DNA of 64,000 bases from Bacteroidota bacterium (GCA_018266915.1 JAFDZM010000098.1:124001-188000); one strand, 5' to 3'. Shown: positions 42,531-52,670, counted from the first letter of the stretch. Numbers and translations are program-made. The notes: generated from the letters alone by a model not told the origin.

Positions 42531-44210
42531 ATGCGATATAAAATTGACTTTAAATTTTTAGCAATTGTATTATTGGCGCTCACCGGGTTTATTACGCTAA
42601 GTAGTTTCCGGGCCTCTCATCCAGCTACTAAGCCTAAGGTCAAAGGCCCGAGGATCGTTAATATTGTCAACTTTATCCGCTTGCTGGAGCCTCGGGATTC
42701 CGCTATTACAGAAGATGTGCTTTATCAAACAGTTGTGAAGCAGGTGGCCCTGATGAAAAAATATCATTTAAGCGGAACATTTCTTTTACAATATGATGCC
42801 CTGCTCGATTCCCGATATCAAAAGCTTCTGAAAAGCTTGCCTGGAAATTCTTTCGAGATCGGTGCCTGGTGGGAAATACCTCAGCCGCTTGTAGAAAACG
42901 CCGGATTAAAGTGGCGGGGACGTTATCCGTGGGATTGGCGCGCCAATATTGGCTTCTCCACCGGCTATACCCCGCATGAACGTGAGCAACTTGCCGATGT
43001 ATATATGCGGGATTTTAAAAGGATATTCGGTTATTACCCTAAATCGGTGGCATCGTGGTTTATCGATGCCCATACCCTCAATTACCTTTATCAAAAATAC
43101 CACATCGTCGCATCGGCCAATTGTAAAGATCAATATGGCACTGATGGCTACACACTCTGGGGCGGATATTGGAACCAGGCTTATTACCCCAGCAAGGTAA
43201 ATGCCTATATGCCTGCTCAAAATGAAGCCAATCAAATACCTGTGCCAATTTTCAGGATGCTGGGCAGCGACCCGATCCGTCAGTATGATGAAGGCCTGGG
43301 TCATCAGCGGCAGGGAGTAGTTACACTGGAACCTGTATATCCTCGCGCCGGCGGAGATTCGACCTGGGTAAACTGGTTTTTCAAAGAATTTGTCAACGGC
43401 GCATCATTGGGTTTTGCTTATACCCAGGCCGGACAAGAAAACTCTTTTACATGGCCTGCCATGGCCAAAGGATTGGAGTTGCAATTTCAATTAATAAAAA
43501 AACTAAATGATCAGAAAAAGATAAAAGTAGAAACATTGGCCGAGTCGGGTCAGTGGTTTAAGGATCATTATAAAGTGACACCACCGACGGCGGTAACTGC
43601 TACCGAAGATATACCAGGTGGTAATGCCAGAACAGTTTGGTTCGACAGCCGTTTTTACCGCGCAAATCTGCTTTGGGAAAATGGGACATTAAGGTTTAGG
43701 GATATTCATTTGTTTAATGAGCAATTACGTTCTAAATATGAAACGGAAGTAGCTACCTCCAACGAGTGCACATTTTTTACCCTCCCTGCAGTGGATGGTT
43801 ATTTATGGAGCACACCCGATAAATTTGCCGGACTGAAGTTTAAAATGATTTTGAATGGCAAAGAACAATTATTAGAAGGCGGTGATCCAGTGATAACTGA
43901 ATCCATGCCCGGAAAGTTGTTAATCAATTGGCCGTTAAAAAACATTAAAGGATCGCTGGAAATTGTCTTTACTGAGAAACAGGTTAGGATAAGCCTGCGC
44001 AGCAAACATCAAGCTAAATGGCTGCTCGATTTAGAAACTGCAGACAAAGCAGAACTGCCATTTACCAGCGTAACTTCAGATAAAGTTTCGGCACAGTTTG
44101 AAGGAATGAAATATGCAATAACAGCTGCAAAAGGAAACTTTGCCGACCCCGGGAATACTCATCACTTTCGTATTGTTCCATCACAAAACCAGATATTACT
44201 TGATCTTTAA
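42531..44210 (+). CDS. Hypothetical secreted protein, possible deacetylase-like fold
   Basis: The 559-residue protein has an N-terminal hydrophobic segment (FLAIVLLALTGFITLSSF) that could be a signal or anchor. The N-terminal half reads like a (beta/alpha) barrel: RIVNIVNFIRLLEPRD, MKKYHLSGTFLLQYDAL, FEIGAWWEIPQPLVE and PKSVASWFIDAHTLNYLYQK, reminiscent of polysaccharide deacetylase-type proteins. The C-terminal part is beta rich. I do not recognise the family with confidence. It lies 10 bp upstream of the glycosidase-like gene, so the two probably form one operon for a shared polysaccharide. Confidence 0.75.
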   Translation: MRYKIDFKFLAIVLLALTGFITLSSFRASHPATKPKVKGPRIVNIVNFIRLLEPRDSAITEDVLYQTVVKQVALMKKYHLSGTFLLQYDALLDSRYQKLLKSLPGNSFEIGAWWEIPQPLVENAGLKWRGRYPWDWRANIGFSTGYTPHEREQLADVYMRDFKRIFGYYPKSVASWFIDAHTLNYLYQKYHIVASANCKDQYGTDGYTLWGGYWNQAYYPSKVNAYMPAQNEANQIPVPIFRMLGSDPIRQYDEGLGHQRQGVVTLEPVYPRAGGDSTWVNWFFKEFVNGASLGFAYTQAGQENSFTWPAMAKGLELQFQLIKKLNDQKKIKVETLAESGQWFKDHYKVTPPTAVTATEDIPGGNARTVWFDSRFYRANLLWENGTLRFRDIHLFNEQLRSKYETEVATSNECTFFTLPAVDGYLWSTPDKFAGLKFKMILNGKEQLLEGGDPVITESMPGKLLINWPLKNIKGSLEIVFTEKQVRISLRSKHQAKWLLDLETADKAELPFTSVTSDKVSAQFEGMKYAITAAKGNFADPGNTHHFRIVPSQNQILLDL

Positions 44211-44220
44211 TTGAATACCT

Positions 44221-46734
44221 ATGTTTTTGAAAAGAATAATTGCCATCGTTTTAGTTTCAGCTTTTATGCTGATTATCTCCGCAGAATCGAAAGCCGTAAA
44301 TACTACTATTGCGCCAAAGCAACAATCAGTCACAATCAATAGCCGACAGCTTAACATGACACTTGACTACGTAAAAAGCGCACGTATCAGTTCGCTAATA
44401 GTAAATGGTCAAAAAGTGATTAGTAACGATGATGGCATTTTTACTTCAATAAAAGTAGGTGATAATATCTACTCCTCGCTTCATTTAAAATCCAGCCCGG
44501 TATTGGTTAGGGGCAAAAACAGCATCAGGGTTAATGGAATTAAATATGGCGATGCTAATTTGACGGTCTCGGAAAATTGGATATTTGATACCAGCGGGCC
44601 ATCCATTAAATGGACGATCGAACGCAGCCTGTCAAACCCTGTAAAAGCTGACGAAGTGGCATCACCGGTTTTTAATTTTGATAATATCAATACCTGGGAA
44701 GGCGCTTACCAGGGATATGGCGGCCTGGCCTGGTTTTATCTTTTTAATGAAAAATTGTGCACATATGGTGTACATAGCCGATCATCGAGCTTTTGGAATA
44801 GTAAAACAGGAAATGGCTTAAACATTACGGTTGCCGCTTCCGGCAAACAGGTGGCCATGAAGTATACCCGCACCAACGATGATAAGTTGGCATATACTGT
44901 TAGCATAGGCGATAATGCGTTTATCCCAAAATCAGATACCGGGACCAACCGCAGACGCTTTATCAGGGGGCATACGGATGTATGGTCAGCACAAACTTTA
45001 GCTGCGGGTAAAAGCACGCAAACATTAACCCTTAGTTATTTTGATTTTAATGAACGGTACGGACGCGGAACTTTAAAAGGTGTCGATGGTTCGCAAGTAA
45101 GCGCTGTGCTTAACACTATTGCCCGCATAGGTGTGATCGATTCGCTACATTTTGGAGGTAACAGCTGGCATACGCCTTACGGGCCGATTTGCCTGCATGA
45201 GCAGTATATCGCTCAATTGGGTTTGGGGATCAATGATCCTCAATATTTAAAAGGCTATCAAAGCTGCCTCGATTTTTACCGCGACCACGCCATAAAACCT
45301 GATGGACGCGTGTACCCCCGTTGGGCCTATACTAATGAAGATGCCATGCCGGGCAAGTTCAACAAATACGGATTTTATGAAGCGCAATGGGGTATCCTGA
45401 TGGATTCAAACCCGGATTTGGTTACCAACGTGGCTGAGCTGTATGATATGAACGGTGATCTGCATTGGGTAAAAACACACCAGCTTTCATGCGAAAAGGC
45501 GCTCGACTGGATTCTGAAAAGAGATAGCAATAACAACGGCCTGGTCGAAATGATGACGGATAACCAGTCGGAGAAAAAAAGCAGCGACTGGATTGACATT
45601 ATATGGGCATCTTATGAGAACGCCTTTGTCAACGCCAAGCTTTATCGTGCACTGGTGAAATGGGCAGCTATCGAACATCAATTAGGCAATACGGTCAAAG
45701 CAAAATATTATGAAGATTTCGCCGCGAAGTTGAAAGCCAGCTTTAACAAACCGGTTACCGAAGGCGGTTTCTGGGATGAAGAAAATAAATGCTATGTGCA
45801 CTGGCGTGATAAAGATGGTACGATACATGGCCGCAATATGGTTACCCCGGTAAATTTTATGGCCATTGCTTATGAGATATGTGATAATGCTGATCGAAAG
45901 AAAACTATTCTGGATGCTATTGAAAAACAAATGGAGCAGGAAAAGCTCTTCTTTTGGCCAATAGCCATGACTTCTTATGAAAAAGGCGAAGGAAATGACT
46001 GGCAGTGGCCTTTTCCAAACTATGAAAATGGCGACCTGTTTTTATCATGGGGCTCTATCGGTGTTCGGGCTTATGCAAGCTACGATCCTGCTTTGGCATT
46101 GAAGTACGTGAAGAATGTGCTTCATCAATACAGCAAGGACGGCTTAGCATTTCAGCGCTACGGGCGGCTTAAACAGGATGGGTTGGGGGATGATATTTTA
46201 TCGGGTAATAGTCTCGCCATCGTGGGGTTATACCAGGCCATTTATGGCATCAACCCGATGTATAACCGGCTTTACCTGGAGCCGCACCTTTCGCCGGAAT
46301 TATACGGAACAGCGTTGAATTATAATTTCAGGGGGCAACGTGTAAATATTTTGCTTGATAACAATAAATACGCGATATCGAATAAAATATTTAAGATTAT
46401 AGCACCGTACAATTTTGGATTCTATACGATCAAAGGACAGTTATTTTACTTCGACAGAAATAGTGCAAAGACCTCATTGCAAATCACTTCCGCACAACCG
46501 CTGACTATCGAAATTAAAAACTGGGATCATCATAAAATTGAATTCTCAGCAATGACGGACAAAGCCTCTGCACAACCGGTATCTTACGTAGTGCGTCAGT
46601 TAAAGCCGGATACTTATTATTCCGTTAACATGAATGGCACTGCTGGAAAGAAGATTAAGAGTGATAAGAATGGTGATATTTTATTGAGTAATGAGTCGGT
46701 TTCGCATTCGACTACGTTTACGTTAGAACGATAA
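44221..46734 (+). CDS. Secreted (alpha/alpha)6-barrel glycosidase-like protein
   Basis: The 837-residue protein has a signal peptide (FLKRIIAIVLVSAFMLIISA). A beta-sandwich N-terminal domain is followed by a helical barrel with HTPYGPICLHEQYIAQLGLG, WAYTNEDAMPGKFNKYGFYE, KRDSNNNGLVEMMTDNQ and DWIDIIWASYENAFVNAKLY, resembling six-hairpin glycosidases (for example GH63, GH78 or GH94-like clans). A C-terminal beta domain ends the protein. Candidate acids are the Glu/Asp residues in TNEDAMPG and SSDWIDI. The exact family and substrate are unclear. It follows the hypothetical secreted protein by 10 bp. Confidence 0.8.
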   Translation: MFLKRIIAIVLVSAFMLIISAESKAVNTTIAPKQQSVTINSRQLNMTLDYVKSARISSLIVNGQKVISNDDGIFTSIKVGDNIYSSLHLKSSPVLVRGKNSIRVNGIKYGDANLTVSENWIFDTSGPSIKWTIERSLSNPVKADEVASPVFNFDNINTWEGAYQGYGGLAWFYLFNEKLCTYGVHSRSSSFWNSKTGNGLNITVAASGKQVAMKYTRTNDDKLAYTVSIGDNAFIPKSDTGTNRRRFIRGHTDVWSAQTLAAGKSTQTLTLSYFDFNERYGRGTLKGVDGSQVSAVLNTIARIGVIDSLHFGGNSWHTPYGPICLHEQYIAQLGLGINDPQYLKGYQSCLDFYRDHAIKPDGRVYPRWAYTNEDAMPGKFNKYGFYEAQWGILMDSNPDLVTNVAELYDMNGDLHWVKTHQLSCEKALDWILKRDSNNNGLVEMMTDNQSEKKSSDWIDIIWASYENAFVNAKLYRALVKWAAIEHQLGNTVKAKYYEDFAAKLKASFNKPVTEGGFWDEENKCYVHWRDKDGTIHGRNMVTPVNFMAIAYEICDNADRKKTILDAIEKQMEQEKLFFWPIAMTSYEKGEGNDWQWPFPNYENGDLFLSWGSIGVRAYASYDPALALKYVKNVLHQYSKDGLAFQRYGRLKQDGLGDDILSGNSLAIVGLYQAIYGINPMYNRLYLEPHLSPELYGTALNYNFRGQRVNILLDNNKYAISNKIFKIIAPYNFGFYTIKGQLFYFDRNSAKTSLQITSAQPLTIEIKNWDHHKIEFSAMTDKASAQPVSYVVRQLKPDTYYSVNMNGTAGKKIKSDKNGDILLSNESVSHSTTFTLER

Positions 46735-46749
46735 AACTAATTCCTCAAT

Positions 46750-46774
46750 GCAGGGTTTCATTGGGAGATCCTGC
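46750..46774. repeat. GGGAGAyCCT hairpin repeat, copy 1
   Basis: The segment GCAGGGTTTCATTGGGAGAT and CCTGC folds as a hairpin (GCAGG/CCTGC). The core TTGGGAGATCCT is nearly the same at 54871 and 56583, so the three form a small repeat family. It lies between convergent genes. Confidence 0.6.
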
Positions 46775-46787
46775 TTAGACGTCTTGG

Positions 46788-47234
46788 CTAGCAACCAAAC
46801 TGCCTCAAATGATGATCGGTATGCTTATAAGCCATATATCCTACCTGTTCTAAAGTCATTTTACCAAAGAAAGGGTGTTCGATACTATCGTGAGAAAATT
46901 GCCCGTGGTCTTGTAGCAGGCTGATCCATTTTTGCTTTTCGGCATTTACATCCCCGCCATTTGTGGTGATCTTAAATTCGGGAGAAGTTGGCGTATTACG
47001 CTTTAACGGCGCTTCATCCTTAAGCATGCTGCGCAGTGCCATTTTCCCAAATAAACGCCCTATAAAGGCTTGTTTGAATTTTTGCCTGCCGGATATCAGT
47101 TCCTCCCAGGCTGTGCAGTGTCTTACCATTTGCGACACACTCATTTTACCCCATTGAGCCTGGCTGTTTTCGTTTAAATTACTTATCCTGCTGATCAGTT
47201 CGTCCCTGGTTGCTTTGTCAAGTGTGGTTTTCAT
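46788..47234 (-). CDS. DUF1569/DinB-like protein
   Basis: The 148-residue, all-helical protein has the DinB-type pattern. WGKMSVSQMVRHCTAWEEL carries one histidine, and YKHTDHHLRQFGC at the C-terminus carries three more that could bind a metal. It fits DUF1569, a group of DinB-like four-helix bundles of unknown activity, often linked to thiol or detoxification chemistry. No signal peptide. It is a single gene on the minus strand. Confidence 0.85.
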   Translation of the reverse strand: MKTTLDKATRDELISRISNLNENSQAQWGKMSVSQMVRHCTAWEELISGRQKFKQAFIGRLFGKMALRSMLKDEAPLKRNTPTSPEFKITTNGGDVNAEKQKWISLLQDHGQFSHDSIEHPFFGKMTLEQVGYMAYKHTDHHLRQFGC

Positions 47235-47423
47235 ATCCGTGATTATATTCGGTTATCACAAATATAAATTTATGGTGTTAATATATTATGATGAATCCGG
47301 CCTTGTCGAAAGCGAACAACCCGTTGTTCGTTTTTATTACATAATCATTTCTAATAAATACATAATTTCATAATAATCAATGCATTAATGGATTGGAACA
47401 ATGATTGAAGAACTTACTCATAA

Positions 47424-50400
47424 TTGAAACCCTATTTTCCCCATATCGATATCTACGACCTGGCCTCCAACGCGACACTCTTTTCGGGGCTGACGCTTGC
47501 GTTACTTTTGGCATTGGCAAAAAAGGGAAATCAAAAAGGCAATCTGTTTTTAAGTTTAGCCTTAGCCGTTATCGCATTGAAAACTGGCGGACTTACACCA
47601 TTTCTTTTACCAGCACTTGGGTCGCTCGTATATTTCTATGTACGACAGCTAACACACCCAGAGTTACAATTTCGAAAGAAAGATATACTGCACTTTTGCC
47701 CTTTGCTTGTCGGATATTGGATGCCAGCATGGGTAGTCATAAGTTTGATCCTTGGCTATTTATACCTGTCTCACAGATTGATACAGAGTTTCTATCGCAG
47801 GCTGAAACCAGTATTAATGGACAGGCCGCGTTTTGCTTTCCGCCGGGTGGAAAGAATGCTACTACTGCTTGGTCTGTTTTCCCTGTTATGGTTATTCAAA
47901 GATATTTTCTCCTTTGCTGTTGCTTTTGCACTGATTGGATTGGCTGCCGAGGCGGTGTTGAAACCTGACGGCAACATACCACTGACAATGCCTATAACTG
48001 ATCGAGCGGATGCGAGGGAGAAGGGCCGAAGGTTAAAGGAAGCAGTGGCAGCAAACCGCCTATATGAAGATGCCGAACTGACGTTAACCTCGCTGGCCAT
48101 AAAACTGTCAATCCATCCGCATGACCTGTCCCGGATCATTAATGTTGGGCTGGAAAAGAATTTCAGTGATTTTATCAATGAATTTCGGGTTCGTGAAATT
48201 GCAAGGAAAATGCAGGACTCCTCATACGACCGGCTGACGCTGCTGGGCATCGCCTATGAGTCGGGGTTTAATTCAAAAACTACTTTCAACCGGGTTTTTA
48301 AAGAAACGACAGGCAAAACCCCGTTAGAATATAAAAACAACTTGAGAAAAGAGGTACCAATTGATAAGTTGGCACCCCTGCCGTGCATTCGGCCGGTAAT
48401 ATTGCGTTCGGAAAGCCCGCCAAACTGGGCTCCTGAAAAATTAACACGCAATGTCATGATACGAAATTATTTAAAGATCGCCTGGCGCAATATTCTTGGG
48501 AATAAGGTTTACAGCGCCCTCAATATTACCGGTTTGGCCACCGGTATGGCAGTTGCATTATTGATCGGTCTTTGGGCATATGATCAATATTCGTACGACA
48601 AGTTCCTGCCAGGATACGAACAGGCCTATTCGGTCAAAGTGAATTTTACTAATTCGCACGATGGTACACATACTCAAAATTACCTGCCTATCCCGCTGGC
48701 TGATGTATTAAAAAATGATGTGCCGGGTATCAAATATGTTGCTGTAACTGACTTAACCGATTTCCCGGCACGCGATTTCCTTGTCGGAAATAAAAAGTTA
48801 TTGGTTAACGGTGGCACGGTGGCTTCCGATTTCCTGAAAATATTTCAATATACCCTGCTGAAAGGTAATGTGAACAATGTGCTGAAAGACCCCTTTTCAA
48901 TCGTAATCGATGAATCTACTGCGAAATCCCTATTCGGAGAGGACGATCCGATAGGTAAAACAATCAAAATTGATAACCAGCATGATGTGAAAGTTACCGG
49001 TGTTATGAAGGATTTCCCGTCCAACTCCACATTTCAATTTCACTTCCTGATGCCTTTCAGTTATGCAGAGCAAACCGAAGATTTTATAAAAAATGCCCGT
49101 GCCAATTGGGATAACAACTCGTTCGAAATTTTTGTAAGTCTGCAGCCGGGTGTAACAAGCGACCAGGTTGCTGCCAAAATCAAAAACCTTATCGTCGAGA
49201 ACAATCCATTGTCACGTTCTTACAAACCGGAGATTTTTATTTATCCATTAAAAAACTGGCATTTATATTCCGATTTCAAAGATGGAAAAGCTTCGGGTGG
49301 TTTTATCAGTTATGTGCGGATGTTTAGCATTATCGGTGGGCTTGTCTTGTTGATCGCCTGTGTCAATTTTGTGAATCTTTCAACAGCGCGCTCTGAAAAG
49401 CGCGCACGTGAAGTAGGTGTTCGCAAAGCAATTGGTTCAAGCCGCAGCAACCTGATCATCCAGTTTCTGACAGAATCTATCCTTATAACATTCTTAGCCT
49501 TCGTATTATCGGTTGGACTTGTACAATTGGCTCTCCCATACTTCAATGCAATTACTACCAATTCGGTACATATCCCCTATGGTAATTTTGTTTTCTGGTG
49601 CATCATGATAAGCTATGTGCTCATTACGGGATTATTGGCCGGCACCAGGCCTGCATTCTATCTTTCTGCATTTAACCCTGTAAAAATATTAAAGGGTAAT
49701 ATCCTGATCGGTAAGACCGCTTCGTTACCGAGAAAAATATTGTTAGTGGTACAGTTCACTTGCTCTGTGGCTTTTATTATCAGCACAGTGATCATTTACC
49801 AGCAAATTCAGTATGCCAAAAACAGGCCCACTGGTTACAGCGCCGACAGGTTGGTATCAACTTTTATGACGAAAGACCTGGCCGATCACTACGATGTACT
49901 CAAAAATGAACTGATGGCCTCACGCATGGTGGAGAGTGTTACCAAAGCATCAAGTCCTGTTACCAGCATTGGCTGGCATACCGGTATAGACCAATGGCCT
50001 GGCCAAAATGCAGGTGACCAGAAAATAAACGTAGGCGCCATAATTATTGATAACAATTATTTTAAGACAGTCGGCATGCAACTAATTGATGGACATAATT
50101 TTTCTGACAACCAGAAAGCCGATACAAATAATGTTATAGTGAATGAATCTGCCGTTAAACGAATGGGGCTGAAAGAACCCATAAATCAAATCATAACATG
50201 CAACGGTATCGACGGGCGGTCGAGAATCATAGGAGTGGTAAAGGATGCACTGATGGAATCTCCATTTACACCTGTTGAACCATTGGTATTTACTCATAAA
50301 CAGTTTGCCAGCCAGGTGATCTACCGTTTGACACCCGGCGTAGATCCGCATGATGCCATTGAGAAGATCGGTAAGATATTTGATAAATATAATCCTGCTT

Positions 50401-50846
50401 ATCCTTTCTCCTACTCATTCGTAGACGAAACTTACAATCAGAAATTCAGCCTGGAGACACTAGTGGGTAAGTTGGCTGGTATTTTTGCAGGACTGGCCAT
50501 TTTTGTTTCCTGCCTTGGATTATTTGGGTTAGCTGCATACGTTGCTGAACAACGCACGAAAGAAATCGGCATTCGCAAAGTACTGGGTGCATCTATAGTA
50601 CAAGTGTGGATGCTGCTATCAGGCGATTTTATTTTATTAGTGACGATAAGTTGCGTCATCGCATCGCCAATCGCATTATATTTTCTAAGCAATTGGCTGC
50701 AGAAATATGATTACCGGGTCAGCATTGGGCCAGGCGTGTTTTTGCTATCAGCAATAGCGGCAATTGTACTTACTTTGATCACGATAAGTTTTCAATCTAT
50801 AAAGGCAGCGCTGACTAATCCGGTGAAGAGCCTTCGCTCAGAATAA
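47424..50846 (+). CDS. AraC-type membrane regulator fused to a MacB/FtsX-type ABC permease
   Basis: One open frame of 1140 codons. Residues 1-185 carry several membrane helices. Residues about 205-310 are an AraC-type HTH (LTSLAIKLSIHPHDLSRIIN, LLGIAYESGFNSKTTFNRVF, TGKTPLEYKN). From Met345 (MIRNYLKIAWRNILGNKVYS, ATG at 48456) the rest is a complete ABC permease with MacB periplasmic domain and two FtsX blocks (TARSEKRAREVGVRKAIGSS; EQRTKEIGIRKVLGAS). The first start is a TTG at 47424; no in-frame ATG precedes it. Met345 is a natural start for a separate permease, so this may be a true fusion or two genes joined by a lost stop. Confidence 0.85.
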   Translation: MKPYFPHIDIYDLASNATLFSGLTLALLLALAKKGNQKGNLFLSLALAVIALKTGGLTPFLLPALGSLVYFYVRQLTHPELQFRKKDILHFCPLLVGYWMPAWVVISLILGYLYLSHRLIQSFYRRLKPVLMDRPRFAFRRVERMLLLLGLFSLLWLFKDIFSFAVAFALIGLAAEAVLKPDGNIPLTMPITDRADAREKGRRLKEAVAANRLYEDAELTLTSLAIKLSIHPHDLSRIINVGLEKNFSDFINEFRVREIARKMQDSSYDRLTLLGIAYESGFNSKTTFNRVFKETTGKTPLEYKNNLRKEVPIDKLAPLPCIRPVILRSESPPNWAPEKLTRNVMIRNYLKIAWRNILGNKVYSALNITGLATGMAVALLIGLWAYDQYSYDKFLPGYEQAYSVKVNFTNSHDGTHTQNYLPIPLADVLKNDVPGIKYVAVTDLTDFPARDFLVGNKKLLVNGGTVASDFLKIFQYTLLKGNVNNVLKDPFSIVIDESTAKSLFGEDDPIGKTIKIDNQHDVKVTGVMKDFPSNSTFQFHFLMPFSYAEQTEDFIKNARANWDNNSFEIFVSLQPGVTSDQVAAKIKNLIVENNPLSRSYKPEIFIYPLKNWHLYSDFKDGKASGGFISYVRMFSIIGGLVLLIACVNFVNLSTARSEKRAREVGVRKAIGSSRSNLIIQFLTESILITFLAFVLSVGLVQLALPYFNAITTNSVHIPYGNFVFWCIMISYVLITGLLAGTRPAFYLSAFNPVKILKGNILIGKTASLPRKILLVVQFTCSVAFIISTVIIYQQIQYAKNRPTGYSADRLVSTFMTKDLADHYDVLKNELMASRMVESVTKASSPVTSIGWHTGIDQWPGQNAGDQKINVGAIIIDNNYFKTVGMQLIDGHNFSDNQKADTNNVIVNESAVKRMGLKEPINQIITCNGIDGRSRIIGVVKDALMESPFTPVEPLVFTHKQFASQVIYRLTPGVDPHDAIEKIGKIFDKYNPAYPFSYSFVDETYNQKFSLETLVGKLAGIFAGLAIFVSCLGLFGLAAYVAEQRTKEIGIRKVLGASIVQVWMLLSGDFILLVTISCVIASPIALYFLSNWLQKYDYRVSIGPGVFLLSAIAAIVLTLITISFQSIKAALTNPVKSLRSE

Positions 50847-50876
50847 TCTACGGCTATAGAAGAGAGCTTTACTAAA

Positions 50877-50902
50877 CAAGTCTTCCCCTGGTAGCAGACT
50901 TG
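50877..50902. terminator. Possible bidirectional hairpin between convergent genes
   Basis: CAAGTCT (50877-50883) pairs with AGACTTG (50896-50902). It lies between the permease stop and the stop of the lipoprotein gene on the other strand. There is no strong T run, so the call is tentative. Confidence 0.4.
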
Positions 50903-50912
50903 CTTAGACGGT

Positions 50913-51458
50913 TCACTTACAATCATCAGTCCGGAAATTGTCGATACTCGCTGTCACCACGCCCTGGGCGTTGATGGTTAGATGAACATCCATTTTTACC
51001 ATCACATTGTTTTTGCCGCCCGGTGTAGTTAACAGGATAGATTGAGTTGTTTTTGTTACAAATTTTCCGTTAGTAAATGTTGTATTAAAGGATTGGTTAT
51101 AAGAGACCGAGCCTGCATAAGTAGTGCCCGTTGCTTCGCCAACGAGCTTAAAATTTTGCGCATTCACATGCTCTACCGCTGTAAAAGTATTGCCATTAAT
51201 AACCCCATGCAGATCGAGGTGATAAATGCCGCTCACCACCTGCAATTGTTCGCCGGTACAACTGGTTGCTTGTATCCCCAATGTAGTCATATCAAAGTCT
51301 TGTTTATCGTTATAGGACATTGCCGAATTAACCGAGGCTAAACTCTTTGATGTAAATGCAGGCGTCGATTTTTCGGATGCCGGACTAACAGCCGACTTTT
51401 GACAGGATGCGAGAAATATAATAGCGATTATATAACAAGCAGTAATGGTTGTCCTCAT
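50913..51458 (-). CDS. Hypothetical lipoprotein
   Basis: The start is placed at the ATG at 51458 (181 residues); the longer frame begins with TTG. The N-terminus MRTTITACYIIAIIFLASC is a lipoprotein signal with lipobox. The mature part is beta rich (VSGIYHLDLHGVINGNTFTA, LLTTPGGKNNVMVKMDVHLT) with no recognised motif. Two cysteines (TSCTGEQ and the C-terminal DDCK) might form a disulfide. I do not recognise a family. The upstream gene on the same strand is a phosphorylase-fold protein about 180 bp away. Confidence 0.75.
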   Translation of the reverse strand: MRTTITACYIIAIIFLASCQKSAVSPASEKSTPAFTSKSLASVNSAMSYNDKQDFDMTTLGIQATSCTGEQLQVVSGIYHLDLHGVINGNTFTAVEHVNAQNFKLVGEATGTTYAGSVSYNQSFNTTFTNGKFVTKTTQSILLTTPGGKNNVMVKMDVHLTINAQGVVTASIDNFRTDDCK

Positions 51459-51599
51459 AAATAAGAAATTAAATAGCAATAAATAAAATCAGATCAATTA
51501 GAATTGGCTTGTACAGAAGTCCCGTTAGTCGGAATAGGATGTACCAAGATAACACACTTAAATATTATTTTTTGTTTGAAAAAATAATATTTCTCCACA

Positions 51600-51629
51600 A
51601 GGCAGGGCCTCCTTTTGGAGGCCCTGCCT
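51600..51629. terminator. Strong perfect hairpin downstream of the phosphorylase-fold gene
   Basis: GGCAGGGCCTCC (51601-51612) pairs perfectly with GGAGGCCCTGCC (51617-51628), extended by an A-T pair, with a TTTT loop. It lies 10 bp after the minus-strand stop at 51639. There is no immediate T run, so it may be a terminator-like or REP-type hairpin related to the GGGAGACCCTGC repeats. Confidence 0.65.
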
Positions 51630-51638
51630 GACATTAAT

Positions 51639-52670
51639 TTAATGCCCTGCAATAAATGCATATATAGCCAAACCGCCAATTATTGAGGAACAATCCTGGT
51701 ATTTATCATAAGTTGAATCGCTGCCTGCACCGGGCACATCTGATATATTTCTGATCGAAACCCAATTGGTATATCCTGCACTTTTACATGCTTCTGCTAC
51801 AAAGGCATCATTATTATCAAATGTAGCACCCATACTGGCATAGTTCTTATTATCTATATTATCACGCTCGGCTGTGAATGCTATGTCGGATATTACGGTA
51901 TTAGGCTCACCCGCAGCCGAAGGTTTGTAATATATCCGCGGCGCACCATTGGCAGGCTTTCGTTCAGGTTTCATTTTAGTAATGGCACATTGGGCATAAA
52001 CAGACAAATTACCCGACATAATATCAAACTGACTTTTGCCGCCTGTAAGCGTACCCGCCAGGCCAACTCCGGATGTAAAGACTGCCGTTGGCTTTCCCGC
52101 GTCTTTCAAAGCTTGTTCATTCGGATCGTAGCGGGCGCTGTTACATACAATCACATCTCCAAGGTCCAGGCTCGACCATATACAGCCCGATGTCCCCGTT
52201 GTCATTATGTATTTGAAATTGTTATTTTTAACCAGCCACCCAATAAAATCGTGCAGCGGTCCACCATATTTATTTCCTGATTTTTCCTTTTTGGGATGGA
52301 AATTTGATTTAAGACATATCACACTCTTTCCATTAACTTTAGTAACAAAATAAAATGCATGACATTGCACATCATGTGCCGTTAATTCCAGGTGGTTTGG
52401 CAACGGGAGTTTTGTTATATCAATACGCAATGGCACAAAATTATTTTCAGCCGGCGTTAGCCCGTAAAATTTATACTGCCCCCTGCTTAAAACTTTTGCT
52501 AAGGCATCCGTTTCGGCTTCAGTCCATGTAATTACAAGGTAATCTGCCGGCGGAAGAACCGCAGTTGTATCCTGAACTTTCTCTGTTTGAACAGGGGCTA
52601 CCGGAACAATGTCGAGGCCGGTGGTGTCTACCGTACAGGTTTTACACGCCCATGTGTTTCGATTTATCAT
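51639..52670 (-). CDS. Nucleoside-phosphorylase-superfamily protein
   Basis: The 343-residue protein has the phosphorylase/MTAN fold: DYLVITWTEAETDALAKVL at the start of the core, YIMTTGTSGCIWSSLDLGDV, and MGATFDNNDAFVAEACKS near the C-terminus in place of the usual MExxA motif, ending VSIRNISDVPG. An N-terminal stretch of about 45 residues with CKTC precedes the core; no clear signal peptide is seen. The family cleaves N-glycosidic bonds of nucleosides, and similar standalone domains occur in signalling or defence proteins. Function here is unknown. Confidence 0.8.
   Translation of the reverse strand: MINRNTWACKTCTVDTTGLDIVPVAPVQTEKVQDTTAVLPPADYLVITWTEAETDALAKVLSRGQYKFYGLTPAENNFVPLRIDITKLPLPNHLELTAHDVQCHAFYFVTKVNGKSVICLKSNFHPKKEKSGNKYGGPLHDFIGWLVKNNNFKYIMTTGTSGCIWSSLDLGDVIVCNSARYDPNEQALKDAGKPTAVFTSGVGLAGTLTGGKSQFDIMSGNLSVYAQCAITKMKPERKPANGAPRIYYKPSAAGEPNTVISDIAFTAERDNIDNKNYASMGATFDNNDAFVAEACKSAGYTNWVSIRNISDVPGAGSDSTYDKYQDCSSIIGGLAIYAFIAGH

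Noticed and set aside
47405..47968. Frame of 187 codons overlapping the start of the AraC-permease gene
   Set aside because: It begins with TTG, overlaps in a different frame and has no recognisable domain, whereas the 1140-codon frame does.
51494..51679. 61-codon minus-strand frame in the gap after the phosphorylase-fold gene
   Set aside because: It runs through a perfect hairpin and overlaps the end of the neighbouring gene, so it looks like chance.
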